64,000 bases of DNA, from positions 22,940,927-23,004,926 of the forward strand of contig NW_024037063.1 in the NCBI RefSeq assembly GCF_015706575.1, written 5' to 3'. Source of the stretch: Patiria miniata. Lineage: Eukaryota > Echinodermata > Asteroidea > Valvatida > Asterinidae. Both the position numbers and the translations under genes were made by a program. Numbering within the stretch: position 1 is the first letter of the stretch; each line of letters opens with the position of its first letter. Below, in pieces: positions 25,010-37,340 of the stretch. A model generated the notes under the pieces. That model saw only the letters and a program-made list of their open reading frames with translations. It did no database searches and was not told the origin of the DNA.

Positions 25010-27684
25010 TAGACCACTCCTCCTTTACGAATTTATGTTCTCTTCACCTAATGTATCCGCAATTTCCTCCCAACTTAATTAGCACCGGGTCTCAAAATGT
25101 TAGTGTGTCTCGGTACAGGCTTCTGCTAAGTACAAAATTGTATAAATTATCATTTATCAGTCGGGTTTTTCGGTCTCTTCTTTTCCTTTTGTATAAACCT
25201 ACCTTTGTGATTATATAGTATCATTGAAATTACTCAAGTTACAAATATTCACACTTTTCACAAATTCAAGAACGCTAAAAAAAATGGCCCACGTAGGCTG
25301 CGCTGTATGCTTACCTAAATACATGCAACAATCCCTTTTGTAACTTTGTAAGGAGTTATTAAAAGACTGTGCTACAAGACCGTAGTGCGCATACACATCT
25401 TTCACCTCATAATGCGATTTCATTTATCAAGAATGATAAATAGCATAAAGTAATAAACTCTCAGCAACAGGCCATCCTTTGGTGCTTCAAGTTGACTTAT
25501 TAAAGACAGCGCCTTCCCCCCCCCCCCCCTCTTCGTGGCAAACCAGGGCGCGTCAAACCCTTGACCGTTCGAGTAAAGTCCTCTAGAACGGACGCACGAT
25601 GATTAATATGCGAGTTCTGGGGCAATATACGTTCGTTTGGTCATCACAGCGTATAGAAACAGATATGGTCACTGCAAATCACCTCTTTGCGCTCTTGACG
25701 TGGCTTCTAATTAAAGGGGGGACACGATACAGAGATGTAACAAATTCGTTCGTAAATTTTACAAACTGTCTTCTTGGTCAGCAATCAAAATGAAGGCCGA
25801 GTACAAAACAGACATAACAAACAAAATTGGTAAACAATCTTTTATAATAGCTAGTTTGCACTGCAAAATCTTTGAGGTGTGTGTTTTTGTTCAACAGGGA
25901 TACGCATGAGCAGTGTCAAAACACACCTCCAAGATGGCCGCTGAATGCAATCGATCGGTAGCTTGAGGGCGCCTGTTCCATCAAGAAAAGAAAAACAAAT
26001 TGAGCTGAATTTATAAAAACCAGAGGGATGCAACTTGGGTAAAAAAAAACGTTCCACAGAGAGTTTCAATTCGTTCAACAACAACTGTCCCCTCCCTCTT
26101 CTAAATCAAATTAAGGTCAAATAAAAACAAACAGAATTGAGGGCCCTTCTCACTATCTTCAGGACGCCTTTTCTATCCAAAGAAAAATACCTTCATCGTT
26201 TAACCGAAGGGAACTCCGTCAGCTCCAGTAAATATTGCACATTAACACTCGAGCTAGATATAGGGTCTGTTAGATTTCTGTTTTGTCTGTATCAACCGTT
26301 GAATAAGTTACCACAATTCTAGAAAACATTTCAATTTTTAGCTGTCACTTCTCGAGAGTGGAGATCATCACATCGAACACGGGCAATTTATAGCAGTATC
26401 GCCTTTCCGGAATCGAGATGCCGAACGTGCAGGATTGAATAGAGAACGATTTCTAGATCTGGGACATTAACCTAGGATTTTTTCTCAATTTGTTAGTCGT
26501 CTTTTACTTACGCTGTTGCCTGGCTTTGCAAGGCGCATGCATATTTTGCAGGGCAGTGCTTTAGTGCTTGCTCTTTTGTTTTTAGCTTCTGGCAGACTCC
26601 GATCGGCGCAAAACCAGGTCAGCTAGATATAAAAACAATCGGCCACAAATTCGGTCAACATCTTTTGAAAAATTGCGCATCATTTTTTTTGACAAAGTGG
26701 TTTTCGTCAATATGATGCATTAGTGCCTAAGGGGAAAGTGGGGAAAATATGAAGAAAAATATCAGCGGGCAATGTGATGCTAGGATAAGATAAGATCGTA
26801 AACAGCAAAAAAGGGGACATGTCCCGTGCCTTCTTGACGACCCAAAACAGGTCGGAGAAGTTTTTAGCCCAACGGCGCGTGAAATCAATTTATTCCGGTA
26901 ACAAGAATCCGAGAAAATGAATTAGACAAGAGCAACATCCTGTGAACGAAGGATTAAATTATGACAAACTGTCTAAAACAATGACAAATGGTGGGACTGG
27001 GAATAACAACTGAGTTGTTGTGACACATGGAATTGAAGCAGGGCTGTTTTTTTTCGGGGATACACAACACATTTTGATAATGAAATTTTTCTCACACAGA
27101 ACAGTTTGTTTTGACTCGATATTGACACATCAGGGCACAAATTCTCAAATTTGCTATGTTTCTTTATTTGGATCACTAAATTTTGAGTCCACAACGCAAA
27201 CAATGTTACAAAATAAAATAATAGAATACTGTAATCTGAGGTAAGAGATTTGAAATGCCACTAAACTTTTTTGAACAGTTCGGAGAAATTACACACTGAA
27301 ATGATTCATTATGCAAATTAACTATTGGATTATTATACAGGTCCATCTTATGCCAAACGGTGCTTGGAATAATGTAAAGCAGGGTGATATTTGTAAGGGT
27401 TTTTTCCTGATTTTAGGATCATTTGTGAGAAATTCTTCCGATTGCAGGATTTTGTTTAACGAATCTCAATTGAAATTTGGAATTCCTGTGGTTTTACCGT
27501 AAAGGTGCTGGGGTCCTTGGCAACCCTCAACCAATTATTCCAACGGTTTTCGTTTCCTCCAATTTTACCCGTTTCAGAGATTATCTTATACAAAACATTA
27601 CTTTGAGAATTATGACAAGTACCAATAGGTTTTACAAACTGATAACAGGACAAATTTAATTACAAAGATTATAAAAATAGTTCT
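25010..27684. other. No gene seen
   Basis: AT-rich sequence without recognised coding. It contains a C-run at about 25517-25529. It ends at the putative 3' end of the minus-strand beta-ureidopropionase gene. Confidence 0.35.
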
Positions 27685-27690
27685 TTTATT
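27685..27690 (-). terminator. Candidate polyadenylation signal for beta-ureidopropionase
   Basis: AATAAA on the minus strand about 200 bases after the stop codon at 27891, the first canonical signal met downstream. Confidence 0.55.
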
Positions 27691-27890
27691 AACGATGACA
27701 ATTCTTTCAAAACTTGCCTCAATGTTACGTTTTAACGCCAATTTCTTTCTGTGCTTCATTTTTCACTTCAACCCAAACGATTGTTTGGCGAAATATAACC
27801 ACTATAAAAACTACAATGATTTCAGGCTTTCATACGTGATTATATGTTTATACATAGCTTTGGTGATCCAAATTATACCAGCTTCGGCCC

Positions 27891-30800
27891 TTATTCTTTG
27901 ACAATGTTTGGCTTGAAGTTTCCAGACACAGCTTCTGCAAGTTCCTTGGCGTACATGTCATAGCGACCAGTCATCTAGGTTATAGAGGGGAACAAATTCG
28001 AAAAATAAATAAATATAAAGACGAATCAATATTAATTGAATTCAAAACCATACAAAGCAAGACCAAACATAAATAGTTGTTAAACGTTCAAATAACTTTA
28101 TTTCCTTAATTTTTGAAAATGGTAACCGAAGGTAATCCAGGGTCGCAGGTTCAAACCCGGCTCCAAAATTTCTTTGTTCATCATTTTTCGAAATGATTCC
28201 TGTTAATCCCCAAGTTTCTATTTTGTTCTCTCCAGAAATGTCCTAATTTATTTTCATTGAAAAACTGACTCCTATTAACAATTCCAAGTCCCCACCCACC
28301 CAAAAAAAAGACAAACTGAGTCTAGAACCATGTCTGATCAAGAGACACATTAACTGGAAAAAGTTGACAAATGGCTCCCCCACCCTTCCCATTTTATTCT
28401 TGCAGCATTGCTAATACATCATCACTTCGGGCTTGATCCCTGGCAACATGGCAAATACGGGTTTATGGCTTCTGACTAGCGCCCTTGAACAAAGACATTG
28501 ACAAAATAGGGAACCGCCGACATAGGGCTGGATAGCTCAGTTGGCAGAGCACCGGAATGTGAATCTGGAGGTCGTAGGTTCAAACCCTTCAAACCACATT
28601 TTTTTTTACCTGGAAGCTCCAACGGTCTCTGATTTGGCGTACAAGGTTCAGATCCACCTCAGCTACTAGCAAGCCATCCCTTGTACGAGACAATCCCTGA
28701 AACACAGATTCATACACTTTGATTCTGTCAATTCCACCAATTAAACCCTAAATGATATCCACATTGTTCCACAGTCCCTGCCCTGGCTTTTACCTTTCAA
28801 AATTGTATTTCTAAGAAATCAGCATTTCTAAAGGTCATACTCTTGAATAGGAACACTATTACTTATAACGATTACTTAAATGATGTCAAAGACTACTTTT
28901 TACAGAATCCACATTTCATGCTACACTGGCTCGAGATTTTCTACCCCAGGTTTCAGCCAGGTTAACAAAATGCAAGTGTGAACAGAATCACAATGTCAAG
29001 GGTCAAGATTTTATTTAACAGAGTGAACTAATGACCTTAACTTTGTCAGGACCCTTCCCGAGTCCTCCAAAATATAACACATAGTGCAGAAACCAATGGC
29101 ACATGCTTAATACATGTATCTAAACTGTCACAGGACATGGATCCCATTTAATTGATGAGTGGGCTTGTCCCTCTACACTACAAATCCTTCAAAATCAAAA
29201 GTTAATGAAAGTGATTCCTTACCCTGGTACGGCTTCCATCAGGAGCAGCCACATAGCTGGAACCATAGAATGCCCCAAAATCCTTGTGAGCTGTGACAGA
29301 TTGAAAAAAAGTTAATGATGATTTGTGTTAAATTAACTCAACTTGTTATCCCCATGGGGAGACATTGGGGGATGGTGTATTCTTGGAACATCATTTGATA
29401 CCAAGCCGATCATAAAATCGGCTTCAATTATGCATTTACATCTAATTTAAATCTAATTTGTATTAGATGTAAATCTAAATTACTCTAAATTACAATCTAA
29501 TTCATTAATTCAAAAGTCAAACAGTTTACTCTCAAAAACAGTTTTCTATCAAACAAGTGCCTTCATCTTACCTTTCTTCCCATCGCCAGAGGTGAACTCA
29601 TTTTCAAAAGTCTCCTGTAAAAAAACAAAAACTTAATAAGTGTCATCCACAAAGTCGGGCTGATCCGATTCTTTCCTTTAAAAGAAACTTTGCTGCAAAA
29701 AGACCCATCACCTAAAAGCTTGCATTTCTAATTATAAATATTCCGACCCTTACCCAAAGTGTCCATCATGGTGCTGACCCTTCCCACAACCAACTCCTTC
29801 CCTCCCCCGACACTTTACAATTTAACTATGCTATCTCTAGGGTTCCAAGCACGAGAAACCCCCAAAAATTGAGAAGTGCCAATATTACTGTGCAACTTTA
29901 GTCTCCATCTAGACTGCATTGGTTCTAAGACGTCCTAGGGTGCAATGTTTCAGCATGCATGGGTTAGTGGAAGGCGCAGCGATTCACCAAAGCGGGCCCC
30001 CAAACAAGTTCATTAACAAAATCAGGTTTGCGGGTGGGAACAGAACGCACGCTGCCAGGGAAAAGTGACATGCATGCTGCTGCTTAGTGGTGTATGTACA
30101 AAAGTATCATCGCTTGTGAATAATCCCGCTAAGAACGTCTTGCACCAAGACTACATCTGGAGCTAAGATTAGCAACTTACCGTGCCCACGCGGTTGATCG
30201 CGGCAGTGAAGTAAGTATTGGCAATGGCGGCGGTGCGTGCTTCCAATGGCCACATAGGCTCACTGTGGGCGAGAAAAACCAACAGAACAATCCAGGATGA
30301 GGAGGTTAACATGCAACAAACCACCTTTACAAAGAGTTTTAAGGAGATAGGTTGGTACAGTGTTTACTTTCATCATCTTCCACCTCTGTGATCTAGGTTT
30401 GAATCCATTTCAGGCCAATATGTGGATTGTGTTTTAGTCCCTATTTTCATTCACTGGATTTTCCTTAAGAAACTTGTTCTTGGATTTTCTTCCAACCTCT
30501 ACAAAATATTTAACATTAATTTGTTTGCTTTTCTCCACAGGTTTCTTCAGGCTTGTGTGCTACAGCGCCATAATGCTCTTGAGGTATCCTTGGATTCATT
30601 ACCAGAAACAACAAAACTGACATCAATTTCATATTGGGATTTTCCCTTCGTCAACGTATTTTATAAATACTGTATAACTCAGCAAAAATTCACAAGCTAA
30701 ATGTTATCTTTTTGTCTATTAAGTAGTCAATTCTCAAAGTCAGTTGGCAACATTTGACCGAGTTTGTTCACATTTTTTTTTTTACGAGAGTCTGAAAAAC

Positions 30801-33800
30801 CGTCCATGCCCTCAAATAAAAAACTTATAAACCTCAATGCTCCAACAGTTGCCGATGGGTTGAAGACGATCTCGGCTCCATTCAGACCGTACATGAACCA
30901 GTTCAGAGGGTGGTGGCGACCATAGCAGATGTTGATACCAATACGACCTACGACAACAAACGATTATTCTATTTAATGAGGAAGTTTCATTTTGACTGGT
31001 TACAATTTTGAACGGTCTAAGAAGTCTGGTCTTAGAGTCTGCTCTGAGCAAAACAACCTGATACTCACCAAACTGTGTTTCAAAAACTCTGTGTCCTGTG
31101 TTGCCTTCCATGTAGTAGGTGGACTGTAACAGCACAAAAAGAAAGTCATTAAATTAAAGTCCAGAAAAGTTAAGGTGCTACTAAGAATTGTTAAGATGAT
31201 TGTAAGGAACAGGTAAGGTGCTACTAAAAACAATTAAGGTGTTACTGAGGAATAGTAAGGGTGGTGTTATAGAACAATCATATGATGCTGTATCAACTGG
31301 GGAATAGTTAAGGTGCTGCTAATGAAAAAAACTGAATGTGTTACTGAGGAACAGGAAAGGTGCTGCTAATAAAAAGTTAAGATGCTACCGAGGAACAGGT
31401 AAGGTGCTACCGAGGAACAGGTAAGATGCTACTGAAGAACAGGTATGGTGCTACCGGGGATCACGTAAGGTGCTGCTTACGAACAAGTAAGATGCTACTG
31501 AGGAACAGGTAAGGTGCTAATAAAAGGAACAGTTAAGGTGTTGCCAGGAATATGTTGAATACCTCATTGAAATCTCCAATCCTCGGAATGTGGTTCTTAC
31601 GAGATTTGCCCATCACAGCTCCACTGTTGGATATCACAACTATCAAAAACAGTCAGAAAAAGTCCAGGAATTGTTACAGGTTGTCCAATCAGGGGTGTCT
31701 ATATTTGTAAACAAGTACTGTAATGTAACAAGTAATATAATATTATATAAGTTTGGGCAAATTGGTCTGACAAACCTGTAGTATTCCAGAGTATGTCGCT
31801 ATGGATACTGTCTCTCTCCAGTATGGGTGACAGCACCACCATGTTGTGACGCTTCGCTAACTGACAGAGGAAAACAAAATGTGAAAAGACATTACCAGAT
31901 TATCAATCAACTGTTGAAACTTGTGGCACACTAGGAAACAAGGAGAACTTAAGCATACAGTCCATACAACTTAACTTGTTTCTTGTATTGCATAAAAATC
32001 AAGCCCCATGTAATTATTCACTAGTCTCTAACTTCCTCAATCTTCCAAAACCTTGAGGTAGATTTTCAAGGATCTGGGAAGGTAAGAGTTGAGTCTTGGG
32101 TTCTGAAGTATAGGAGCCTTGCCTACTTCCTGACAGTACTTGGTTGTGGGTCCATCTTCTGCCGACTCGGCAAACTCACACCAAGGGACTTTCTCACGGG
32201 TGCAGAAGGCAAACGGCATAGCTGTGAGAGACAATGACATTATTAGTGAGGGTTGATTTGAAGAGTTGTCATCACAAGTCATCACAAGTCATAACAAGTC
32301 ATCACAAGTCATCACAAGTCATCACTGGTGATCATAAGCTGCCACAAGTCATCATAGGTCAGTCATAAGTCAATAATAAGTTATCCAGGCTCAAGCCTTG
32401 CGACATGCTTTTGTCAGCGTTGATCCCAGTAGTTTAGACCTGACTTGTGACGTGGCTAGTGATAATTTAGTGATGGCTTATGATTAATGTGAGATTTAAT
32501 TCGAGATTTGACTTTTGCTGGACTTGTGTTAGACTAATGATTGACTTGTGATGACTTATAACTGACTTGTGATTTGACTTTTGATTGACTTGTGCTAGAC
32601 GTGTGCTAGACTTGTGATGACTTAGGATTTGACTTAGGATTGACTTGACTTGTGATAGCCATTGTATGTACTTTTATAAAACAAGACTGTATCACATTTG
32701 AATTAATGCGTTTGCAAGTCGCATATGTTGAAATGATGGAACTGCAAATGACAGAACCTAAAAAACAGGTAAATCTAGACATAAAATGTAAATCCATTTT
32801 TTTTATAGGATTTTTAAACTTACTCCATGCCTCCTGAAAGCATATGACATTCACGCCACACTGGCCTGCAGCTTCAACTATCTCTCCAATACGGTTGTGT
32901 AAAGCAGCCACCTGTGGGGGGGGGGGGGACAAAAATTGATTTCAAAATATATTTGGGAGGGGGAAGCTGGACCTTGTTTGACACTAGGGATGGTATTTTC
33001 CTCATTTTGTCTTTTCTTACCTTTTATACTTAGGCCAAGAAAAACAACAAAAGATGTCTTGTCTGGCAGATTTTCCAAGATCGCGTATGGATTCTTCCAT
33101 TTCCTCAACCATTTTGCTGATAATTTTGTGTTCAAATGAGTTGTCCTCTGCACTACCAAATTTTGGAACTTGCATATAGCTACAATTTTGTTGTGAACAA
33201 TAAGAGGACAAAATATATATTGCAAATTATTTTTACAAAAAAGGGCATGATACTTGAAGTGGATTGGAAGAGAAAGCATGTTTTTGTTATTTACTTGGCA
33301 AACAACAAAAATGGATTATCAACACAACTTAGCCTCAATGTGAAATGAAGAATATTAAAAGAAACACATCTAATCTACCATACTTTACCTGGTCTTTAAC
33401 AGGTGCTGATGTAGGCAACACAATCTGGTTTTGGACCAGACCGATGCGGACAATGCGAGGAGGGCGTAACTGCTCAGGTTTAGCCGAGATGGAATAACCG
33501 ACCAACTCAAAGTTTCCCTCTTTGGCAAGGGCACGGGCTGCCTCCGGCAAATCCAAGGGTCTAAATGGAAATGATGTAACAAGCAAAGAAAGGTTATTAT
33601 TAATTAAAACAAGTTATAATTAATTTGATAACTGCAATTTGACTTAGAACGACACCTTTCTGTGAAATCAGTAGTGAACTGTTCGCCAATTTAATTTGCT
33701 AATGAATAAAGTGGTTTTGCCTGGAAAGAAAAATGTGTCAAATTTAGACCCAGTAACTGGGGCACACTAGAACTCCTTTATTTCAAATTTTGGCCTTGGT

Positions 33801-34475
33801 TGGTCGTAAATTCGATAAACAAAAAAGGAGTTCTAGAGTATTACTATATCGCCTCAGTTACTGGGACTTGGTTTGTCTGAAAATTTGGGACTCTCACTTC
33901 TGGGTCTTGGCCCATGTCATACTGTTCTTAATTGAAAAATATTGTGGATGAAGATTCCAAAATAGCCTGCCTTTTTAAAAACTGTTGGGTATGCCTACAC
34001 ATTTTTGAAATAAATTATAGGGGCCTAGGCCTATATTTTTTTATAAATTAAAATCCTGCCGCCTTTAAGTTTAACATGTTTAATAATTATCCAAAATATG
34101 CCAACAAGTTACAATCACAACATGTACACCAAAATATAATAAACAGACAGAGCAATTACCCCAAACGAAAAGATCTAAAAAAAAAAATTCCTTGTTTTAT
34201 AGCATGGTTACAATACAAAAGTTTAAAGTGGTGCGCCTGCTAGTGCTACTGCTGCTGCAGTGCTGGTTTTGAATGCCACACTAGTGCATATGCACTGCAG
34301 TGCCGGTTGTGCAAGCCAAAAGTACACACACACTTTTTCCCCCGACAAATCAAAATGTTTCCAACCCTGAGTTTTTCCCGTCTTGGCCGTAGATGATTCG
34401 CCGTGCCTCTGCCAATTTGTCGGCCGGTAAATGGTCCTCCAAAAGCCTCTCCAAACTCTCGATTTCTTCGGCCAT
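27891..34475 (-). CDS. UPB1: Beta-ureidopropionase, 13 coding exons, complete
   Basis: Hydrolyses N-carbamoyl-beta-alanine (or N-carbamoyl-beta-aminoisobutyrate) to the beta-amino acid, CO2 and ammonia, the last step of cytosolic pyrimidine breakdown. Exons in order: 34475-34366, 33560-33389, 32911-32824, 32221-32127, 31860-31776, 31639-31563, 31123-31069, 30947-30833, 30262-30181, 29614-29572, 29290-29223, 28696-28610, 27974-27891. All junctions are GT-AG and the phases sum to 1,161 bases, 386 residues (human 384). The nitrilase triad is present: E121 in FQEAW, K198 in SRKNH, C235 in INICYGRHH. The product ends in ...NIVKE before TAA. The start ATG (34475, codons for MAEEIE) aligns with the human start; the open frame above it has no ATG. 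It lies head-to-head with the ACAD10-type gene. Introns hold SINEs, two minisatellites and a fold-back element. No break or missing key residue is seen. Confidence 0.95.
28120..28180 (+). repeat. SINE fragment, B-box end only
   Basis: ggtcgcaggttcaaaccc with the short preceding piece ggtaaccg matches the tRNA-head SINE family at 18785 and 28400. The A-box part is missing. It lies in intron 12 of the beta-ureidopropionase gene, antisense to it. Confidence 0.5.
28400..28607 (+). repeat. tRNA-head SINE, copy 2, with 5' leader and T-run tail
   Basis: The tRNA-like head (A-box ggatagctcagttggc, B-box ggtcgtaggttcaaaccc) at about 28526-28590 is preceded by about 110 bases shared with the copy at 40290-40510 (gcttgatccctggc, caacatggcaaat, acaaagacattgacaaa). 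It ends in nine T at 28599-28607. It is antisense in intron 12 of the beta-ureidopropionase gene and stops one base short of the GT of the exon-12 donor. Confidence 0.75.
29434..29474. other. 13-bp perfect hairpin in intron
   Basis: atttacatctaat (29434-29446) and attagatgtaaat (29462-29474) are exact complements with a 15-base loop, beside a smaller stem (aagccgat/atcggctt) at about 29403-29424. It lies in intron 10 of the beta-ureidopropionase gene, and the AT-rich makeup lowers its weight. Confidence 0.4.
31170..31550 (+). repeat. Minisatellite of ~22-base unit gaggaacaggtaaggtgctact
   Basis: More than ten degenerate units built around ggaacaggtaaggtgctac lie in intron 6 of the beta-ureidopropionase gene. 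On the plus strand each unit holds CAG-GTAAG, a textbook donor. In the transcribed (minus) sense it reads cttacctgttcctcagtag, a pyrimidine stretch followed by AG, like an acceptor. The true acceptor of exon 7 (just above 31123) and donor of exon 6 lie on either side. Confidence 0.75.
32262..32660. repeat. GACTTGTGAT minisatellite, two blocks in opposite orientation
   Basis: 32262-32370 repeats atcacaagtc, nearly perfect in its first six units. After about 70 bases of other sequence, 32440-32660 carries degenerate GACTTGTGAT in the opposite sense. The blocks can pair with each other. They lie in intron 3 of the beta-ureidopropionase gene. The same 10-mer fills 41920-42235 in the neighbouring gene. 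Confidence 0.75.
33749..33869. mobile_element. Fold-back MITE in intron 1
   Basis: cccagtaactggggcacac plus tagaactccttt on the left returns inverted on the right as aaaggagttcta ... gcctcagttactggg, with about 10 extra bases in the right arm. No coding. It lies in intron 1 of the beta-ureidopropionase gene. Confidence 0.6.
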
Positions 34476-34547
34476 TTTTGTAACCTTTGCGAAGAGAGGA
34501 TCGTCCCACAAAAGTTCGAGGGTATGTGACTTAAGGATTCTTGGCAA

Positions 34548-36012
34548 TGGCTTTATCGTGTGCCCATATCCACTGTGTACAAAGATAGCCGTAGCCCAAA
34601 ATCGAAGGTCACGAAGTTGAGGACAGCAGCATTAAAATCCATGCACCTACGGTAGATTGTTCCCTTGGAACACTAAACTTGGTACTACAGACTTATTATC
34701 CATTTTTATTCTCCGTTGTTGATAGTTTTGGTCAAAAAGCAAATTTAAAACATAAGTTGTTCAATGAAATAAAATGAAAAAAAATTGTAGTTTCTAAACA
34801 GAGAGGAGTAATTGCAGAATACATGTGCCAACAGTGAAGAACAGTATTCCCAATTTAACTCGTTTTAGTCTATAAATCTGTAAAGATGCATGCAGCATGA
34901 CAAGCAAGTTTACAATTTTTGCATCATGGGAAAAACATCCCACAACTCTATAGGTTCTACATCGCTGTGTCGGACTAGACTTGGACAAGTTTGCGGTGCG
35001 GATGAAGTTCAGTCAAGTGCTTGAACAAACCTGCAGGCTTTCGACTTCGTGTCCTCGTTATTGTGAGGTAATATTAAAATTTGGCAATTTTATTTTAGCC
35101 GTCGTGGCATTAGTTTACAGTGTTTGGATACGTAGCTTCTGCAGTGAAAAGCAGATAAACTTGGAAGGAAATGAGCTAGTGAGCATGATGAGGCCGGCCG
35201 AATGAGGGCGCTCTACAAAAACTATTTTGGCTGCAAGTGCAACTGCAAGCAAGGTGAATTTTAAAGGGAAAATACAACATTTGCAAACATCAAAAAATAA
35301 AACTACCAAATAATTTTGAAATACCTTGCTGGACTGTTAGTGAATGACAGTGTAAAGCATCCTGTAAAATCATGGCACCTGGTATACTGTCATTTTCAAG
35401 AAAAGTGGTATTTTTGTATCAATTTCCAACGCTGATCGGCCAATCAGCATTGGAAACAACTGGCTTTTTTTTCAAATACTGGCCCCAATTGACCATCGCA
35501 CTTGTTTGCAATCGATTACAAACCTATTACGGGTACGAGCCAGCTAGACTGGTTCCCTGACCTTACAATTCCCCAATGTATGTAAACTGCTCTGTTTCTT
35601 CTTATATGGAGTCAGGGAACCAGACTACAGGAAAATGATCGTTTTTCTTGGTTTTTATAGCATTTTCGAACCCAAAACCTCAAAAAAGTCAGTGTAACTA
35701 TATTTGCTATATAGGCCTATTTCCAACCCCCCAATTCCATCCATTTCTGAAAATTACACTGGGATTTACAGCAAAAGCAAATGATGTATATTCCCTTTAA
35801 TTATTCTTGACTCTCCAAATTGTACACAACCTGGCCAATTTTGCTGGCCAATTTATTGCACTTGACTTGACAAAAAGAAGAATTTGACCAAGTTTTAAAA
35901 TTAAGCAAAGAGCCAAAGTATTGTTTACTTTTGCAACTATCTTAAACAAACATTTGACTAAAAAGCCTGAAAACGGTGTTTTTCTGTTTTCACGAAGTGA
36001 CAAATACTCACC
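34548..36012. other. Intergenic / possible 5' UTR intron, small inverted repeats
   Basis: No coding seen. It holds a 14-bp hairpin with one mismatch at 35423-35456 (tttccaacgctgat arm) and a 16-base inverted pair with one mismatch at 35546-35561 and 35611-35626 (agactggttccctgac). If the non-coding first exon proposed at 36013-36130 is right, most of this stretch is its intron. Confidence 0.35.
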
Positions 36013-36160
36013 TCGTTAGCAGGGCCACATGGATAATGCATTTCTCTACATACGTTTCTCTACACACGCGGTAGGATGGGAGTGGAGGCGCGCGCCGCCA
36101 ACGATATCGATAGAGAACAGACGCGCGTGCGCTGCAGTGACGTAAGATGCGCAAATGTAA
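36013..36160 (-). promoter_or_regulatory. Candidate promoter and non-coding first exon of beta-ureidopropionase
   Basis: A CpG-rich island in AT-rich surroundings. Read on the minus strand it contains TTACGTCA (CRE-like), TATCGATA (DRE-like) and GCGCGC, then about 80 bases on a strong donor CTAACGAG-gtgagt (GT at 36012-36011). A possible acceptor (ctttgtacacag) lies about 95 bases above the coding start. This is an inference from signals; no transcript evidence can be seen. Confidence 0.35.
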
Positions 36161-36433
36161 CAATTTCTAAGAAGTTTTTTTTACTTTACGAAGTGACGAA
36201 GAGTGTGTACAATGTAATGAAGTAAAGAATACACGAAGTGAAGAATACATGTCATTCTTTATTAATGAATTATTGCTTAATTAAAAGAGACTTTGATCAA
36301 CACCTTTGATTTAGCAAAGAACAAGGCATACGTTACCTGACAATGCAAAAATTTCCCTCATCTAAAGTAGTTGAAAATGTGTTTTGAAAAAAGGATTAAC
36401 TCCAAATGCGATTATCTCAGGGTGAGCTTTTTG

Positions 36434-37260
36434 TAGGATATTGAGGTTTTTGTCACTTTGTGAAAACACCGTCAAAATGTAGGATAAAACAATAAAGGAA
36501 CAAAAGTTGTACTTTATTTTTGGGGGGGGGGGGAACGTACACAGCTGTAGGATATTGAGGTTTTTGTCACTTCATGAAAAAACTGTCAAAATGAAAGATA
36601 AAACAAAAAAAAGGAACAAAAGTTGTACTTCTTATTCAGCCAACTCTAGCTTGAGTAACTCCAGCTCCAATGCTCATCAAGAATTCAACATAAAAAGAGC
36701 TGGAACTAAAACTATGTTGTAGATATAAATTACTAGATACTAAGAGACCCTAAAAAATGGGACTCTCTGTATCTGTATCCCAAAAATGGTCCTTTCCCCT
36801 CTACTATCCCAAGCCAGATTCCATTAAACATACCTCATTATGTTTAGGCCCTAATTAATGGAATCTGAGTTGGGATTGATAAAAGGAAAAGGATCATTTT
36901 TGTGATGGAGAGAATCCCATTATAAGACCCTCTTAGGATAATTTTAGCTCCAGTTCTGTAATTCAAATTCCTGATAGGTCAACGCCTGACAAAACTAGGG
37001 TAATCTTCTTTGTTCATATAGAAGCAGTTAATTTGATATGGGTTGGAGGTTTCATTGTTGTTTACTACAAAAGGAATTAGTTTTATCTCCAGCTCTATTA
37101 TGTTGAATTCCTGATGAGCATTCGGGCTGGAGTTGCTCAAGATAGGTCATCACCTGATGACAAAACTAGGGCAATCTTCTTTGTTCATATAGTAGCAGTT
37201 AATTTAATATGGGTTGGAGGTTTCATTGTTGTTCACTACAAAAGGAATTGGCAGCTGTGT
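36434..37260. repeat. Nested direct and inverted repeat complex
   Basis: Three layers. (1) A direct duplication of about 80 bases, 36434-36515 and 36546-36630 (gtaggatattgaggtttttg...). (2) A long inverted pair, 36647-36713 and 37079-37144, about 85-90 percent alike (cttgagtaactccagctcc arm). (3) A fold-back element inside it with arms 36741-36825 and 36856-36935 (around taatggaatctg). A segment of about 90 bases at 36990-37080 is repeated at 37160-37250 (gggttggaggtttcattg). No coding is seen; the open frames here are products of the repeats. Confidence 0.7.
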
Positions 37261-37300
37261 TCCCATAAATTGTATTTTGTACGCTCAAGCGTAGGCTGGG

Positions 37301-37340
37301 TATAAAAAGCCTTGCAAAAGAATGAAGATTGTCATTCCTT
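37301..37340 (+). promoter_or_regulatory. Candidate TATA promoter upstream of the ACAD10-type gene
   Basis: tataaaaag at 37301 in a G-rich lead (ctggg) is followed about 30 bases on by gtcattcc (37331-37338), a fair initiator. A donor-like CAG-gtacat lies at 37411 and an acceptor-like ctctcag near 38006-38012, which would allow a spliced leader to the ATG at 38072. An ATG at 37391 would be an out-of-frame upstream start. Speculative. Confidence 0.3.

Noticed and set aside
32262-32370. CRISPR-like array
   Set aside because: Uniform 10-base tandem units without unique spacers in an animal intron; a minisatellite.
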